A DNA stretch of 64,000 nt, taken from NCBI RefSeq assembly GCF_001870485.1, contig NZ_MDKE01000069.1, positions 1 to 64,000 of the forward strand, in the 5' to 3' direction. Numbering within the stretch: position 1 is the first letter of the stretch; each line of letters begins with the position of its first letter. The notes under the pieces were generated by a model. It worked only from the letters and a program-made list of their open reading frames with translations. It was not told the origin of the DNA and made no database searches. A program made the position numbers and the translations under genes. Below, piece after piece: positions 17,397 to 27,218 of the stretch. Source of the DNA: Oceanisphaera psychrotolerans (GTDB taxonomy: Bacteria > Pseudomonadota > Gammaproteobacteria > Enterobacterales > Aeromonadaceae).

Positions 17397-19340
17397 TTGG
17401 ACCAAGACGACAGCACCGCGCCTTTTGCCCCCCTTGTTACAGAACTCTTTACCGATGAGGGTCCGCTGGCCCGAGCCATTGACGGCTTCAAGCCCCGTGC
17501 GGCCCAGGCCGACATGGCGACGGCGGTGGGGCAGGCGCTGCAGGACAAGGTGCCGCTGGTGGTCGAGGCGGGCACCGGTACCGGCAAAACCTACGCCTAC
17601 CTGGCGCCGGTGCTGGCGGCAGGCACCCGGGTGGTGCTCAGCACCGGCTCGCGCAACCTGCAGGAACAATTGTTTCATCGGGACTTGCCGACCCTGGTCA
17701 AGGCGATGAATTATCATCATCCGGTGGCTCTGCTCAAGGGGCGCGCCAATTACCTCTGTCTGGAACGGTTGAATCTGCTGAGCGACAGCGTGCCACCGTT
17801 GTCGGCGGAGGGGCTGGCCGATCTGCAGCGGGTGCGACGTTTCGTGCCCATGACCCACAGCGGTGACATCGGCGATATTCCCGGCCTGGCCGAACGCAGT
17901 GAGGTACTGCCACTGGTGACCAGTACCAACGACAACTGTCTGGGTCGTGACTGCGGCCATTATCAGGACTGTTATCTGGTCAAGGCCCGGGCAAAGGCGA
18001 TGGAGGCGCAGGTGGTGGTGGTGAATCATCACCTGTTCTTCGCCGATATGGCGGTGCGCGATACCGGCTTCGGTCAGCTGATCCCCGATGCCGATGCCTA
18101 CATTCTGGATGAAGCTCATCAGTTACCGGAAATTGCCGGCCAGTATTTCGGTCAGAGCCAGTCCAGCCGGCAGTTCCTCGAACTGGCGCGGGATCTGCGG
18201 CTGGCCTACAAGGTGGAAGCCAAAGACATGGCTCAGCTGGGCAAGGCGGCGGATCAACTGGAACGCCATGCTCAGGATCTGCGGCTGGCCTTCGGCCATG
18301 ACAGCAGCCGGGGGCAATTGCGGCCCTTGCTGGCCCGGACCGAGGTGGCGCAGGCGCTGGCCCGGCTGAACGAGAGTCTGGAGTTCAGCTACGAGGTGCT
18401 CAAGCTGGCACTGGGGCGGGGTGAACAGCTGGATCACTGTTTCGAGCGTCTGGTGGGGCTGCGCACCCAGCTGGATTCGGTCACCCGGGTGGAGGAAGAC
18501 GGCTACTCCTACTGGTATGACTGTACTCGTTTGCACATCAGCTTTCACAAGACCCCGCTGTCGGTGGCCGAACGTTTCTCGGCGGAGCTGGCCAAAGACA
18601 ACGTGAGCTGGGTCTTTACCTCCGCGACGCTGGCGGTGGGGGACAGTTTTGCGCACTTTTGTACCGATCTCGGGCTGTCGGAGTGTCGCACCTTGCAATT
18701 GGACAGTCCTTTTGATTACTCTCGCCAGTCTCGTTTGTGTGTGCCCCGTTATCTGCCGGAAACCCATGCGGCCGGCCGCGGTCGCTGGCTGGCCGACAGC
18801 CTGGCCGACACTCTGGATGCGGTACCCGGCGGCAGCTTTTTCCTCTGTACCAGTTACAAGGTGATGAACGAGGTGGCCGAGGTGCTGCGTATCCGGCTGC
18901 AACGTACTGTGCTGGTACAGGGTGAAGACAACAAGGTACGGCTGCTGGAGCGCTTCAGTCAGGATGGCCGGGCGGTGCTGGTGGCCACCAGCAGTTTCTG
19001 GGAAGGTATCGACGTGCGTGGCAATGCGCTGCAATGTGTGGTGATCGACAAGCTGCCGTTCAGCGCCCCGGACGATCCGCTGCTCAGTGCCCGGCTTGAA
19101 GACTGCCGTCGCCGGGGCGAAGACGGTTTTGCCCGGGTGCAGTTGCCGAAGGCCATCATTACCCTCAAGCAGGGGGTGGGGCGCCTGATCCGGGATGTAC
19201 AGGATAAAGGCGTGCTGGTGATCACCGATGGCCGCCTGGTCAACCGGGCCTACGGCGCCGACTTTATCAATAGCCTGCCGGCCATGCCACGCACCCGCAG
19301 TTTGCAGCAGGTAGCCGAATTTCTATCAACCCTGGAGTAA
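17397..19340 (+). CDS. yoaA: DinG-family ATP-dependent helicase YoaA
   Basis: YoaA is an XPD/DinG-type 5'-3' DNA helicase linked to repair of stalled replication forks. Walker A AGTGTGKTYAYL, DEAHQLP box, SATLAVGD and the motif VI QGVGRLIRD are present. The iron-sulfur cluster cysteines lie in YLCLERL and NDNCLGRDCGHYQDCYLV. The start is uncertain: TTG at 17397 gives 647 residues, near E. coli's 636; a GTG at 17343 would add 18 residues with no family counterpart. Neither has a strong ribosome-binding site. It ends 6 bp before tsaB, suggesting an operon. Confidence 0.9.
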   Translation: MDQDDSTAPFAPLVTELFTDEGPLARAIDGFKPRAAQADMATAVGQALQDKVPLVVEAGTGTGKTYAYLAPVLAAGTRVVLSTGSRNLQEQLFHRDLPTLVKAMNYHHPVALLKGRANYLCLERLNLLSDSVPPLSAEGLADLQRVRRFVPMTHSGDIGDIPGLAERSEVLPLVTSTNDNCLGRDCGHYQDCYLVKARAKAMEAQVVVVNHHLFFADMAVRDTGFGQLIPDADAYILDEAHQLPEIAGQYFGQSQSSRQFLELARDLRLAYKVEAKDMAQLGKAADQLERHAQDLRLAFGHDSSRGQLRPLLARTEVAQALARLNESLEFSYEVLKLALGRGEQLDHCFERLVGLRTQLDSVTRVEEDGYSYWYDCTRLHISFHKTPLSVAERFSAELAKDNVSWVFTSATLAVGDSFAHFCTDLGLSECRTLQLDSPFDYSRQSRLCVPRYLPETHAAGRGRWLADSLADTLDAVPGGSFFLCTSYKVMNEVAEVLRIRLQRTVLVQGEDNKVRLLERFSQDGRAVLVATSSFWEGIDVRGNALQCVVIDKLPFSAPDDPLLSARLEDCRRRGEDGFARVQLPKAIITLKQGVGRLIRDVQDKGVLVITDGRLVNRAYGADFINSLPAMPRTRSLQQVAEFLSTLE

Positions 19341-19346
19341 GAAGAC

Positions 19347-20026
19347 ATGACCCGAATACTGGCCATCGACACCGCCACCGAGGCCTGCTCTGCCGCCCTG
19401 TGGCAGGATGGTGAGCTGCTGAGCCGTTACCAGGTGGCGCCTCGCGGCCATACGGATTTGATCCTGCCGATGGTGGCCGAGTTGCTGGCCGAAGCTGAAT
19501 TGTCGCTCAGTCAGCTCGATGCCCTGGCCTTTGGCCGGGGACCGGGCTCTTTTACCGGTGTGCGTATTACTCTGGGGATAGCTCAGGGACTGGCGTTCGG
19601 CGCCGACTTGCCGTTGCTGGGCGTCTCCAATCTACAGGCCCTGGCTCAGGGCGCTCACCGTGCCTGCGGCGGCGAGCAGGTACTGGCCGCCATCGATGCC
19701 CGTATGGGGGAAATTTATGTGGGTGGTTACCGGCTGGAACAGGGATTGATGGTTGGCACGGACGAAGAGCAGGTGCTGGCGCCGGCGCAATTTCTGGCGA
19801 CCGCGAGCGACCATTGGCAGTGGGGTGTGGGCACCGGTTTTGTCACCTAGCTGAACTGATGGCGCGGGTCGAAGGACGATGCGAGTCGGTTCCCTTTCCC
19901 GAAGCCCGGGATCTGTTACCACAGGCCGTACAGTTGTGGCATCAGGGGCAAGGAGTCAGCGCCGCCGATGCCCGACCTGTCTATCTGCGGGACAAGGTGA
20001 CCTGGCAGAAACTGCCGGGACGCTGA
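19347..20026 (+). pseudogene. tsaB: tRNA t6A biosynthesis protein TsaB (frameshifted)
   Basis: TsaB is the scaffold partner of TsaD in making N6-threonylcarbamoyl-adenosine at position 37 of ANN-decoding tRNAs and is usually essential. The first frame is normal: MTRILAIDTATEACSAAL, GRGPGSFTGVRITLG, IDARMGEIYVGGY, up to WQWGVGTGF. It then meets TAG at 19848-19850. The rest, AELMARVEG...ADARPVYLRDKVTWQKLPGR, continues in another frame to TGA 20024-20026. One missing base, most simply a T in the TTTT run at 19838-19841, explains it; restored length is 226 residues against 231 in E. coli. Probably a sequence error rather than a dead gene. Confidence 0.88.
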
Positions 20027-20037
20027 CAGGAGTTTCC

Positions 20038-20187
20038 GTGATCATTTTTTCAATAAAACAGCAGAACGACCGCGATTGGACGCTGTTTTATTCCTTGCGG
20101 CCTTATCACCGCAGCCGGCAATACCGCCAGCGACGCCGGCGCAATAACCTGCGCCGTATCCGGCTCTGGCATCATCGACGACGGTGA
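20038..20187 (+). CDS. Possible small arginine-rich protein
   Basis: A GTG-started frame of 49 codons follows the tsaB stop by 11 bases, with GGAG seven bases upstream. It begins VIIFSIKQQNDRDW and has a strongly basic second half with about 18 arginines. It could be a small basic, nucleic-acid-binding protein or a chance frame in a GC-rich spacer. I know no family for it. Confidence 0.3.
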   Translation: MIIFSIKQQNDRDWTLFYSLRPYHRSRQYRQRRRRNNLRRIRLWHHRRR

Positions 20188-20323
20188 CGCGCGGTCACAC
20201 CAGCTTGTTGACGTAATGTTTCCTTTGGTATTCTGCGGGCATGGATTTTAGCGCAAGCGCCTTAATCGGGCGTCATCACTGCAACGGGGTTCGTGTCTTC
20301 CCGTGCTCTCCCTGGAGACTGAT

Positions 20324-22036
20324 ATGGAACATATCCCGTCCGGCCCGCAACCGACCCCGACAGCCTTTTCCGGTAAGCCCTGGCTGAGCCGTTATCCGGC
20401 GGGGGTGCCCGCCGAGATTGATGCCGACCGCTTTACCTCACTGCTGGAGATGTTTGAGCAGAGCGTCAATGAGTTTGCCGAACTGCCGGCCTACAGCAAT
20501 TTCGGCAAGACCTTGTGTTACCGGGAGCTGGATATACTGTCGCGGGACTTTGCCGCCTATCTGCAGCAGGGGCTCGGGTTGGCGCCGGGCGAGCGGATCG
20601 CACTGATGATGCCGAATCTGCTGCAATATCCGGTCTGCCTGTTTGGCGCCCTGCGCGCCGGTCTGGTGGTGGTGAACGTCAATCCGCTTTATACCGCGCG
20701 GGAGCTGGCCTATCAGCTGAATGACGCCAGGCCGAGCACCATCGTCATCGTGGAGAACTTCGCCCATACCCTGACCGAGGCGCTGAAAGAGACGGCGGTA
20801 AAAAATGTGATCCTGACCCGCATGGGCGATCATCTGGGGTTGGTTAAAGGGGCGATGGTCAATCTTGCCGTCAAATACATCAAAAAGCTGGTACCCGATT
20901 ACCAGTTGCCGGGTGCCGTTGCCTACAAGACGGCCATGGCTCGGGGAAAGCGGCTCGTTTATACCCGTCCCGAACTCAATGGTGATAGCCTGGCCTTTTT
21001 GCAATATACCGGCGGCACCACCGGGCGCTCCAAGGGCGCCATGCTCAGCCATCGCAATATGCTGGCCAACGTGGAGCAGTGTATTGGCGTTTATGGCCCG
21101 GTGTTGAGCACCGGACAGGAACAGGTGGTCACCGCGCTGCCGCTGTATCACGTGTTTGCGCTGACGGTAAACGGCCTGCTGTTTTTACGTCTCGGTGCCC
21201 ACAACCTGCTGATCACCAACCCGCGGGATATTCCGGGTTTTGTACGGGAGCTCAGGGGGTATGATTTTACTTGTATCACCGGGGTCAACACCCTGTTCAA
21301 TGCACTGGTGCACAACGCGGACTTTCAGAGTCATGACTTCCACCGCCTGAAGCTGACCATCGGCGGCGGCATGGCGGTACAGCGCGCGGTGGCCGAGCAG
21401 TGGCAGGCGATAACCGGCAGCAAGCTGCTGGAGGGCTATGGCCTGACCGAGTGTTCGCCGCTGGTGACGGTGTGTCCCTATGACATGGAGGGCTATAACG
21501 GCACCATCGGGTTGCCGGTGTGTTCCACCGAGGTTCGGCTGGTCGACGATAATGGCGAAGAAATTCACCTGACCCATACTCCCGGGGAAATGGAGGTGAA
21601 AGGGCCTCAGGTCATGAGCGGCTACTGGGGCCAGAATGGTGCAGATGACGGCACCTTTCATGATGGCTGGCTGCGTACCGGCGATATCGCGACCATCGAC
21701 GAGCAGGGTTTTCTGACCATTGTGGATCGGAAGAAGGACATGATACTGGTGTCCGGCTTCAATGTGTTTCCCAATGAAATCGAAGAAGTCGCCATGCAGC
21801 ACCCGGCCGTGCTGGAAGCGGCGGCGGTGGGGGTATCCCGTCACCAGGGAGAAGTGGTGAAACTGGTGGTGGTAAAAAAGCCGGGCGCCAGCCTCGACGA
21901 AAAGGTGCTGCTCGACCATTGCCGTCAATATCTGACTGCCTATAAGGTGCCTAAGGTGATAGAATTTCGTGACGAATTGCCTAAAACCAATGTCGGTAAA
22001 ATATTGCGCCGGGAGCTGCGAGAAGCCGCTGCCTGA
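20324..22036 (+). CDS. fadD: Long-chain-fatty-acid--CoA ligase
   Basis: FadD activates imported long-chain fatty acids to acyl-CoA at the inner membrane, driving uptake and beta-oxidation. The 570-residue AMP-forming ligase shows the P-loop-like [53 protein letters not shown] and the C-terminal catalytic Lys in [15 protein letters not shown]. The ATG at 20324 is chosen for its GGAG six bases upstream. Synteny with tsaB and rnd is as in E. coli. FadR, its usual repressor, is encoded at 27219-27932; I saw no clear FadR site upstream. Confidence 0.95.
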   Translation: MEHIPSGPQPTPTAFSGKPWLSRYPAGVPAEIDADRFTSLLEMFEQSVNEFAELPAYSNFGKTLCYRELDILSRDFAAYLQQGLGLAPGERIALMMPNLLQYPVCLFGALRAGLVVVNVNPLYTARELAYQLNDARPSTIVIVENFAHTLTEALKETAVKNVILTRMGDHLGLVKGAMVNLAVKYIKKLVPDYQLPGAVAYKTAMARGKRLVYTRPELNGDSLAFLQYTGGTTGRSKGAMLSHRNMLANVEQCIGVYGPVLSTGQEQVVTALPLYHVFALTVNGLLFLRLGAHNLLITNPRDIPGFVRELRGYDFTCITGVNTLFNALVHNADFQSHDFHRLKLTIGGGMAVQRAVAEQWQAITGSKLLEGYGLTECSPLVTVCPYDMEGYNGTIGLPVCSTEVRLVDDNGEEIHLTHTPGEMEVKGPQVMSGYWGQNGADDGTFHDGWLRTGDIATIDEQGFLTIVDRKKDMILVSGFNVFPNEIEEVAMQHPAVLEAAAVGVSRHQGEVVKLVVVKKPGASLDEKVLLDHCRQYLTAYKVPKVIEFRDELPKTNVGKILRRELREAAA

Positions 22037-22040
22037 GCCG

Positions 22041-22067
22041 AAACCCCGGGCAGTCGGGGTTTTATTT
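22041..22067 (+). terminator. Rho-independent terminator after fadD
   Basis: AACCCCG, a 6-nt loop and CGGGGTT are followed by TTATTTT, five bases after the fadD stop. Confidence 0.8.
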
Positions 22068-22090
22068 TGCCGTCTACTCGCAGAGTACCC

Positions 22091-23185
22091 ATGACTTATA
22101 CACTGATCACCGACAACCAGACCCTGGCCGACTTCTGTGCCACCGACGCCCGCCTGCTGGCGCTCGATACCGAATTTGTTCGTACCCGTACCTTCTATGC
22201 CAAACCGGGCCTTTATCAGTTATTTGATGGCCGGCACACCGCGCTCATCGATCCGGTTGTGGTGTCCAACCTGTCTCCGTTGTGGCGATTGCTGCACGAT
22301 CCCGCTCGCTTGTGTCTGTTGCATGCCGGGGGAGAGGATCTCGAATTGTTTCAGCATCAGAGTGGCGCCTTGCCTGCCCGCGTCCACGACACGCAGTTGG
22401 CCGCCGCCTTTCTGGGGTACGGTACCCAGCTCGGTTTTGCGCCGTTGGTGGAGAAGTTACTCGGCGTCAGCCTCGACAAGGCCCATGCCCGTACCGACTG
22501 GCTGGCACGGCCGTTGTCGAACGAGCAGCTTCGCTATGCGGCCGATGACGTGATTTATCTCTATCCGATCTATCAGACGCTGTGGCAGCAACTGGAGCGG
22601 AAGGGGCTGACCGACTGGTTCGAGCAGGAATGTGAACGCGCGGTGAAACGGCGCAGCGTCAGTGTTGCCCCTGCGCTGGCGTATCTGGATATCAAGAATG
22701 CCTGGACGCTGGATCGCCAGGCACTGGGTATTTTGCAGCGGTTGTGCGAGTGGCGCCTGAGCGAGGCACGGCGCCGGGATCTGGCCGTGAACTTCGTGGT
22801 GAAGGAAGCCCATCTGTTTCGGGTGGCGGAGCGGGCCCCCCAGAGCCTGGGTGATCTGAACCGGCTGGGGCTGGAACCGATGGAAATCAAGCGTCATGGC
22901 GACACCTTGCTGGCGTTGGTGCAACAGGCACTGGCTGCGCCCGACAGCTGGCCGGAGCCGGTGCAGCGGTTGGTGGATTATCCGGGATACAAGGCGGAGC
23001 TGAAGCGCATCAAGGCCATTGTCGAGCAGGCTGGTGAACAGGCCGAAATACCGGCGGAGTTGATCGCCTCGAAGCGACTGATCCATCAGTACCTGAGCTG
23101 GAAGTGGCGGCTCGAAGAAAGTACGGACATGACACCGGTCCTGTTGCAAGGCTGGCGCGGAGAACTGCTCACATCACAGCTGTGA
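22091..23185 (+). CDS. rnd: Ribonuclease D
   Basis: RNase D is a DEDD-family 3'-5' exoribonuclease that trims tRNA precursors. The exonuclease motifs are LALDTEFVRTRTFY (Exo I), HAGGEDLELFQ (Exo II) and RYAADDVIYLYPIY (Exo III), followed by HRDC domains from about residue 210. The 364-residue protein starts at ATG 22091; an upstream in-frame ATG at 22067 overlaps the fadD terminator. The ribosome-binding site is weak, in line with the inefficient start of E. coli rnd. Confidence 0.94.
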   Translation: MTYTLITDNQTLADFCATDARLLALDTEFVRTRTFYAKPGLYQLFDGRHTALIDPVVVSNLSPLWRLLHDPARLCLLHAGGEDLELFQHQSGALPARVHDTQLAAAFLGYGTQLGFAPLVEKLLGVSLDKAHARTDWLARPLSNEQLRYAADDVIYLYPIYQTLWQQLERKGLTDWFEQECERAVKRRSVSVAPALAYLDIKNAWTLDRQALGILQRLCEWRLSEARRRDLAVNFVVKEAHLFRVAERAPQSLGDLNRLGLEPMEIKRHGDTLLALVQQALAAPDSWPEPVQRLVDYPGYKAELKRIKAIVEQAGEQAEIPAELIASKRLIHQYLSWKWRLEESTDMTPVLLQGWRGELLTSQL

Positions 23186-23190
23186 TGAAC

Positions 23191-23224
23191 AAAAAGGGGG
23201 CGAACAGACTCGCCCCTGGCTTTT
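23191..23224. terminator. Bidirectional terminator between convergent rnd and minE
   Basis: GGGGCGA and TCGCCCC form a 7-bp stem with a 6-nt loop. AAAAAG on the left and CTTTT on the right give a T-tract on both strands. Confidence 0.8.
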
Positions 23225-23528
23225 ACGGTGCGGGCTGCTCTTTTTCTTTCTCTTTCTCTTTTTCCTTATCGTCGAGCTCGGGCAGCATGATGTTGAGCTC
23301 CAGTACCGACAGGTTTTCACCTTTCTGGTCGAGCTGCACCGAGATCTGATCGAGATCGATGTTCACATATTTACGAATCACCTCCAGAATATCCTGTTGC
23401 ATTTGCGGCAGGTAATCCGGGGTATCCCGCTGGCTACGTTCGTGGGCAACAATGATCTGCAGGCGCTCTTTTGCAAGTTTGGCGCTGTTAAAGTTCTTTT
23501 TTGAACGAAAATAGTCCAGTAGAGACAT
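23223..23528 (-). CDS. minE: Cell division topological specificity factor MinE
   Basis: MinE stimulates MinD ATPase and drives the pole-to-pole oscillation that keeps Z-rings at midcell. The N-terminal membrane-targeting and anti-MinCD segment [26 protein letters not shown]... is normal, with the dimerisation domain to about residue 87. The 101-residue protein is longer than E. coli MinE (88) because of a low-complexity Lys-Glu tail, [16 protein letters not shown], encoded by a short imperfect repeat. It is the last gene of minCDE, three bases after minD. Confidence 0.96.
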   Translation of the reverse strand: MSLLDYFRSKKNFNSAKLAKERLQIIVAHERSQRDTPDYLPQMQQDILEVIRKYVNIDLDQISVQLDQKGENLSVLELNIMLPELDDKEKEKEKEKEQPAP

Positions 23529-23531
23529 GGG

Positions 23532-24344
23532 TTAACTCCCAAAAAGTCGGCTGAAAAATCCCTTCTTCTCTTCATCGAGGAAACGGAAGGGGCGTTCTTC
23601 GCCCAGCAGGCGGGCGACGGTGTCGGCATAGGCCAGGGCCGCATCGGACTCACCATCCAGGATCACCGGCTCGCCGGCGTTTGACGCCTTGAGTACGGCC
23701 TGGGATTCGGGGATCACGCCCAGCAGGGGAATCGCCAGTATTTCCTGTACATCGTGCACGCTCAGCATGTCGCCACGGCTGACGCGTTCGGGAGAGTAGC
23801 GGGTCAGCAACAAATGTTCCGTGATCGGCTCCATGCCTTGTTCGGCCCGACGCGACTTGGACGACAGAATACCCAGAATACGGTCGGAATCCCGTACCGA
23901 GGACACTTCCGGGTTGGTGGTGACGATGGCTTCGTCGGCAAAGTACAACGCCATCAGCGCCCCGGTTTCGATGCCGGCGGGAGAGTCACAGATAATATAC
24001 TCGAAGCCCATGGCGGCCAGATCGTTGAGGACTTTCTCTACGCCGTCCCTGGTCAGGGCGTCCTTGTCCCGGGTTTGGGAGGCGGGCAGAATGTAGAGCT
24101 GATCGACTCGCTTGTCCCGGATGAGTGCCTGATTCAGGTTGGCATCACCGTTAATCACGTTGACAAAATCGTATACGACGCGGCGTTCGCAACCCATGAT
24201 CAGATCCAGGTTGCGCAGGCCGATATCAAAATCAACCACCACGGTTTTATGACCAAGACTGGCCAGACCGGTACTGATGGCTGCACTGGAGGTGGTTTTA
24301 CCCACGCCTCCTTTCCCGGATGTGACGACGATAATTCGTGCCAT
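23532..24344 (-). CDS. minD: Septum site-determining ATPase MinD
   Basis: MinD is a membrane-associated deviant Walker ATPase that recruits MinC and oscillates with MinE. The 270-residue sequence has the deviant Walker A GKGGVGKTTSSAAIST, DFDIGLRNLDLIMG, CDSPAGIETGA and the amphipathic membrane-targeting helix RFLDEEKKGFFSRLFGS at the C-terminus. It is the middle gene of the minCDE operon, 23 bp after minC. Confidence 0.97.
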   Translation of the reverse strand: MARIIVVTSGKGGVGKTTSSAAISTGLASLGHKTVVVDFDIGLRNLDLIMGCERRVVYDFVNVINGDANLNQALIRDKRVDQLYILPASQTRDKDALTRDGVEKVLNDLAAMGFEYIICDSPAGIETGALMALYFADEAIVTTNPEVSSVRDSDRILGILSSKSRRAEQGMEPITEHLLLTRYSPERVSRGDMLSVHDVQEILAIPLLGVIPESQAVLKASNAGEPVILDGESDAALAYADTVARLLGEERPFRFLDEEKKGFFSRLFGS

Positions 24345-24367
24345 AGTGTGTTCCTAAGATCGAAGAA

Positions 24368-25045
24368 TTAGAGACGATCGAACTTTAACTGCTCGCCCGC
24401 CAGAGAAATAGTAACGGCCTGTTCCCAGCTCGAACCCTGGAGCCCATCGCTGAGTTGATAATGGCCGGCAACGGAGATCAACTCTGCCATCATTTGCTGA
24501 CAATAAATTCGTGCCGATTCGTTGCCCTTGGCGCCCGCCACGGCCCGTCCGCGCAGTTGACCATAGATATGAATGCTGTCGTCGGCAATGACTTCGGCCC
24601 CGTTGCTGACCGATCCGAGGATGACCAGTGAGCCATTGGGGGCATAGATCTGCTGGCCGGAGCGTACCGGACCACGATGAACCTTGGTTCCGGGTTGGTT
24701 AAGCAGGGAGGCTGTGGGTGTTTCTTGTGCTGCCGGTACCTTGCCCGTACTCATGATGGCCAGCCCGGCGGCGCGTGCGGCGGCCCGGGTTGCATCGTCT
24801 CTGGCACCGGAAATCCCGACCGGGACCAGATCCAGCTCCTGGATGGCTCTGGCAAGCGCATTGAAGTCAGGCTGTTGTGACAACTTTTCTATATTGATAA
24901 CCAGCGGGGCAGCCCGGAAAAAAGCCGGTGCCTGCGCAATTTTTTCTGCCAGCTGTCGTTTTACTCGTGCAATGTCGGTGTCGGTAATATGAATCACCGA
25001 CAGGGTAAAACTACTGCCTTTTAATTCGATGCCATGCTCCGCCAT
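24368..25045 (-). CDS. minC: Septum site-determining protein MinC
   Basis: MinC inhibits FtsZ polymerisation away from midcell when recruited by MinD. The N-terminal FtsZ-inhibitory domain starts ELKGSSFTLSVIHI. An Ala/Pro-rich linker (residues about 115-125) leads to the C-terminal beta-helix with [36 protein letters not shown] and RGRAVAGAKGN. The length, 225, is normal. It is divergent from ycgL. Confidence 0.96.
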   Translation of the reverse strand: MAEHGIELKGSSFTLSVIHITDTDIARVKRQLAEKIAQAPAFFRAAPLVINIEKLSQQPDFNALARAIQELDLVPVGISGARDDATRAAARAAGLAIMSTGKVPAAQETPTASLLNQPGTKVHRGPVRSGQQIYAPNGSLVILGSVSNGAEVIADDSIHIYGQLRGRAVAGAKGNESARIYCQQMMAELISVAGHYQLSDGLQGSSWEQAVTISLAGEQLKFDRL

Positions 25046-25150
25046 AAGCGGCTTTCCCCCGAGGATTCAATCCTTTTTGTTATTGGTCATGCTGATGTTA
25101 TAGTTTGCCATCTTGACTGGCAATAAACTCGACGGATTATAGCAATTTCC

Positions 25151-25432
25151 ATGTTGTGTGTAGTGTATAAAAGCCCCAAAAAGGCAGAGACTTATCTTTT
25201 TGTCGAGCGCCGCGACGACTTTTCTCGCGTGCCTTCTTCTTTGCTGGAAACCTTCGGTACGCCAAAGCTTGCGATGATCGTCAACCTGGCCACAAAGACC
25301 CATCTGGCTCAGGCTGATTTGGGCAAGGTGCGCCTGGCGTTAAAGTCCCAGGGATTTTATCTGCAGTTGCCGCCCCCGCCGGAAGATCTGCTGAAGCAAC
25401 ACCGGAAGTCTCAGGGCAAGGCGTCCAGCTGA
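25151..25432 (+). CDS. ycgL: YcgL domain-containing protein
   Basis: The 93-residue protein begins MLCVVYKSPKKAETYLFVERRDDFSRVP and contains VNLATKTHLAQADLGKVRLALKSQGFYLQLPPPPEDLL, the YcgL (UPF0745) signature. Its function is not established. It starts a row ycgL-ycgM-ycgN divergent from minCDE, the same neighbourhood as in E. coli. Confidence 0.92.
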   Translation: MLCVVYKSPKKAETYLFVERRDDFSRVPSSLLETFGTPKLAMIVNLATKTHLAQADLGKVRLALKSQGFYLQLPPPPEDLLKQHRKSQGKASS

Positions 25433-25470
25433 TCCTTCTTTTCATGTTGTAAACCGAACAGGAGTCCCTC

Positions 25471-26133
25471 ATGTACCAACATCTGGATGTACAAGGACAA
25501 CCGTTACCCTATGCGGTAGGCAAAGTGGTGTGTGTGGGCCGTAGCTACAGGGACCATGCGGCGGAGTTGAACAACCCTGTCCCCGAACAGCCGTTGCTGT
25601 TCATCAAGCCGTCTACCAGCCTGGCCAGTCTGGATGTGCCATTGTTGCTGCCCAAAGGGCAGGGGGCGGTACACCATGAGCTGGAAGTGGCATTGCTGAT
25701 CGGACGTCGTTTGTGCCATACCGAGCCGGGCCACGCGCTGGAGGCCATTGCCGGTGTGGGTCTGGCGCTGGATCTCACCTTGCGTGATGTGCAGGAGCAG
25801 CTCAAGGCCAACGGCCACCCCTGGGAGCGGGCCAAGGCGTTTGACGGCAGTTGTCCGATCAGTCCCTTTGCCTTGCCCGAGGTGCTCAACGATTTACAGC
25901 ATCTGGATTTTGCCTTGCAGGTCAATGGAGCGACTCGTCAGTCGGGTAACACCGCCATGATGATGTGGTCCATTGGCGAATTGCTGGCGCAAATGAGTCG
26001 CTGTTTTACCCTTAATCCCGGTGATGTGGTACTGACCGGCACTCCCAAGGGCGTTGCCGAACTCAAGCCGCTGGATGAACTCGATATGCAACTGGACGGG
26101 CAGTACCGGTTCAGTGCCAAAGTGGCAGGATAA
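25471..26133 (+). CDS. ycgM: Fumarylacetoacetate hydrolase family protein YcgM
   Basis: The 220-residue protein has the FAH fold motifs [39 protein letters not shown] (Glu metal ligands) and [15 protein letters not shown]. It probably acts as a metal-dependent acylpyruvase or oxaloacetate tautomerase on small keto acids. It lies between ycgL and ycgN, four bases before the latter's start. Confidence 0.9.
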   Translation: MYQHLDVQGQPLPYAVGKVVCVGRSYRDHAAELNNPVPEQPLLFIKPSTSLASLDVPLLLPKGQGAVHHELEVALLIGRRLCHTEPGHALEAIAGVGLALDLTLRDVQEQLKANGHPWERAKAFDGSCPISPFALPEVLNDLQHLDFALQVNGATRQSGNTAMMMWSIGELLAQMSRCFTLNPGDVVLTGTPKGVAELKPLDELDMQLDGQYRFSAKVAG

Positions 26134-26137
26134 TTTT

Positions 26138-26572
26138 ATGCAGGCCGATTTCTGGTATACCAAGTCTCTGGAGGAGATGTCCGATGGGGAGTGGGAAGCC
26201 TTGTGTGATGGCTGTGGCAAGTGTTGCCTCAACAAGCTGATTGATGAAGATACCGATGAACTGGTGCATACCAATGTGGCCTGCGAACTGCTGAACACCC
26301 ACAGTTGCGCCTGTAGCGACTATGGCAATCGTTTTGCCAAGGTGCCGGACTGTCTGAAGATTACCCGAGACAAGCTGGATGATTATTACTGGTTACCTTC
26401 CACCTGCGCCTATCGTTTGTTGGCGGAAGGTCAGTCGTTGCCGTCCTGGCACCCGCTGCGTACCGGCTCCAAGAGTGCCATGCACAAGGCCGGTCAGTCG
26501 GTGCGTGGCAAGGTGGTGCCCGAGTCCAGGGCCGGTAACTGGGAAGATCACATCATTACCTGGGCCCGTTAA
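26138..26572 (+). CDS. ycgN: YcgN family cysteine cluster protein (UPF0260)
   Basis: The 144-residue product begins [23 protein letters not shown] and has the cysteine cluster [12 protein letters not shown], then [18 protein letters not shown] and DCLKI, the YkgJ/YcgN pattern thought to bind metal or Fe-S. The ATG at 26138, immediately after ycgM, fits the family N-terminus; a longer frame inside ycgM does not. Function unknown. Confidence 0.92.
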   Translation: MQADFWYTKSLEEMSDGEWEALCDGCGKCCLNKLIDEDTDELVHTNVACELLNTHSCACSDYGNRFAKVPDCLKITRDKLDDYYWLPSTCAYRLLAEGQSLPSWHPLRTGSKSAMHKAGQSVRGKVVPESRAGNWEDHIITWAR

Positions 26573-26579
26573 CCTCTGC

Positions 26580-27092
26580 TCACGCTTTGCGCCTCACCCC
26601 TGATATCCGCACGATAATAAAGAAGGCGGCCAGGCCGGCCAGTACGGCAAAAATGCCCATCAGCCACTGGGGCATACTCCAGCCGAGCCAGCTCCAGGAG
26701 GTATCGGAGCAGTCCCCGCTGGGGTGAAACAGTGCCGGCCACCAGCGGTCGAGTGCCAGCCACTGTGGAAAGTCGGCAAAACTGGAGCACTGGTTGAAGG
26801 GAGACGGGTTGAGTTGATAACCGACATGCTCGTTTGCCAGCCAGAACCCCTTGACCGATGCCGCCAGCCAGCCGGCCAGGGCAAGACCGGTTACCAGTCC
26901 GTTGCGTGGCGCCAGCCAGCCGGGCAGCGCCGCCAGTATCACCCCGGCCAGTGCCGCCCGTTGATATACGCACATCACACAGGGATACAGCCCCTGCACA
27001 TACTGAAAAAACAGCGCTATTGCCAACAGCAAGGTTGCGCCTATGGTCAGCAGGCCCCAGGCTAAACGGGTACGGGAAAAGTCGTACAGCAT
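26580..27092 (-). CDS. dsbB: Disulfide bond formation protein DsbB
   Basis: DsbB is a four-helix inner-membrane protein that reoxidises DsbA and passes electrons to quinones. The 170-residue product has YPCVMCVYQRAAL (first redox pair), FNQCSSFADFP and SGDCSDTSW (second periplasmic pair) and MPQWLLG-like MPQWLMGIFAV. The ATG at 27092 gives the family's normal length; a longer frame would add 66 non-homologous residues overlapping the fadR promoter. It is convergent with ycgN and divergent from fadR. Confidence 0.94.
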   Translation of the reverse strand: MLYDFSRTRLAWGLLTIGATLLLAIALFFQYVQGLYPCVMCVYQRAALAGVILAALPGWLAPRNGLVTGLALAGWLAASVKGFWLANEHVGYQLNPSPFNQCSSFADFPQWLALDRWWPALFHPSGDCSDTSWSWLGWSMPQWLMGIFAVLAGLAAFFIIVRISGVRRKA

Positions 27093-27218
27093 CGAAACCC
27101 CACGGTGTCGGAGAGGAAGGTTGTCATGTGGCAGGGTAGCGCTTGTGGGAAACTGGTCTGCTCTGTTATTATCGGCGGTTAATCTCGACTGTCGTAACAA
27201 AATTAACAGAGTGGTTTC

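Noticed and set aside
19838-19850. Programmed frameshift in tsaB
   Set aside because: There is no convincing slippery site and stimulatory structure, and three other genes show the same single-base loss, which points to a sequence error.
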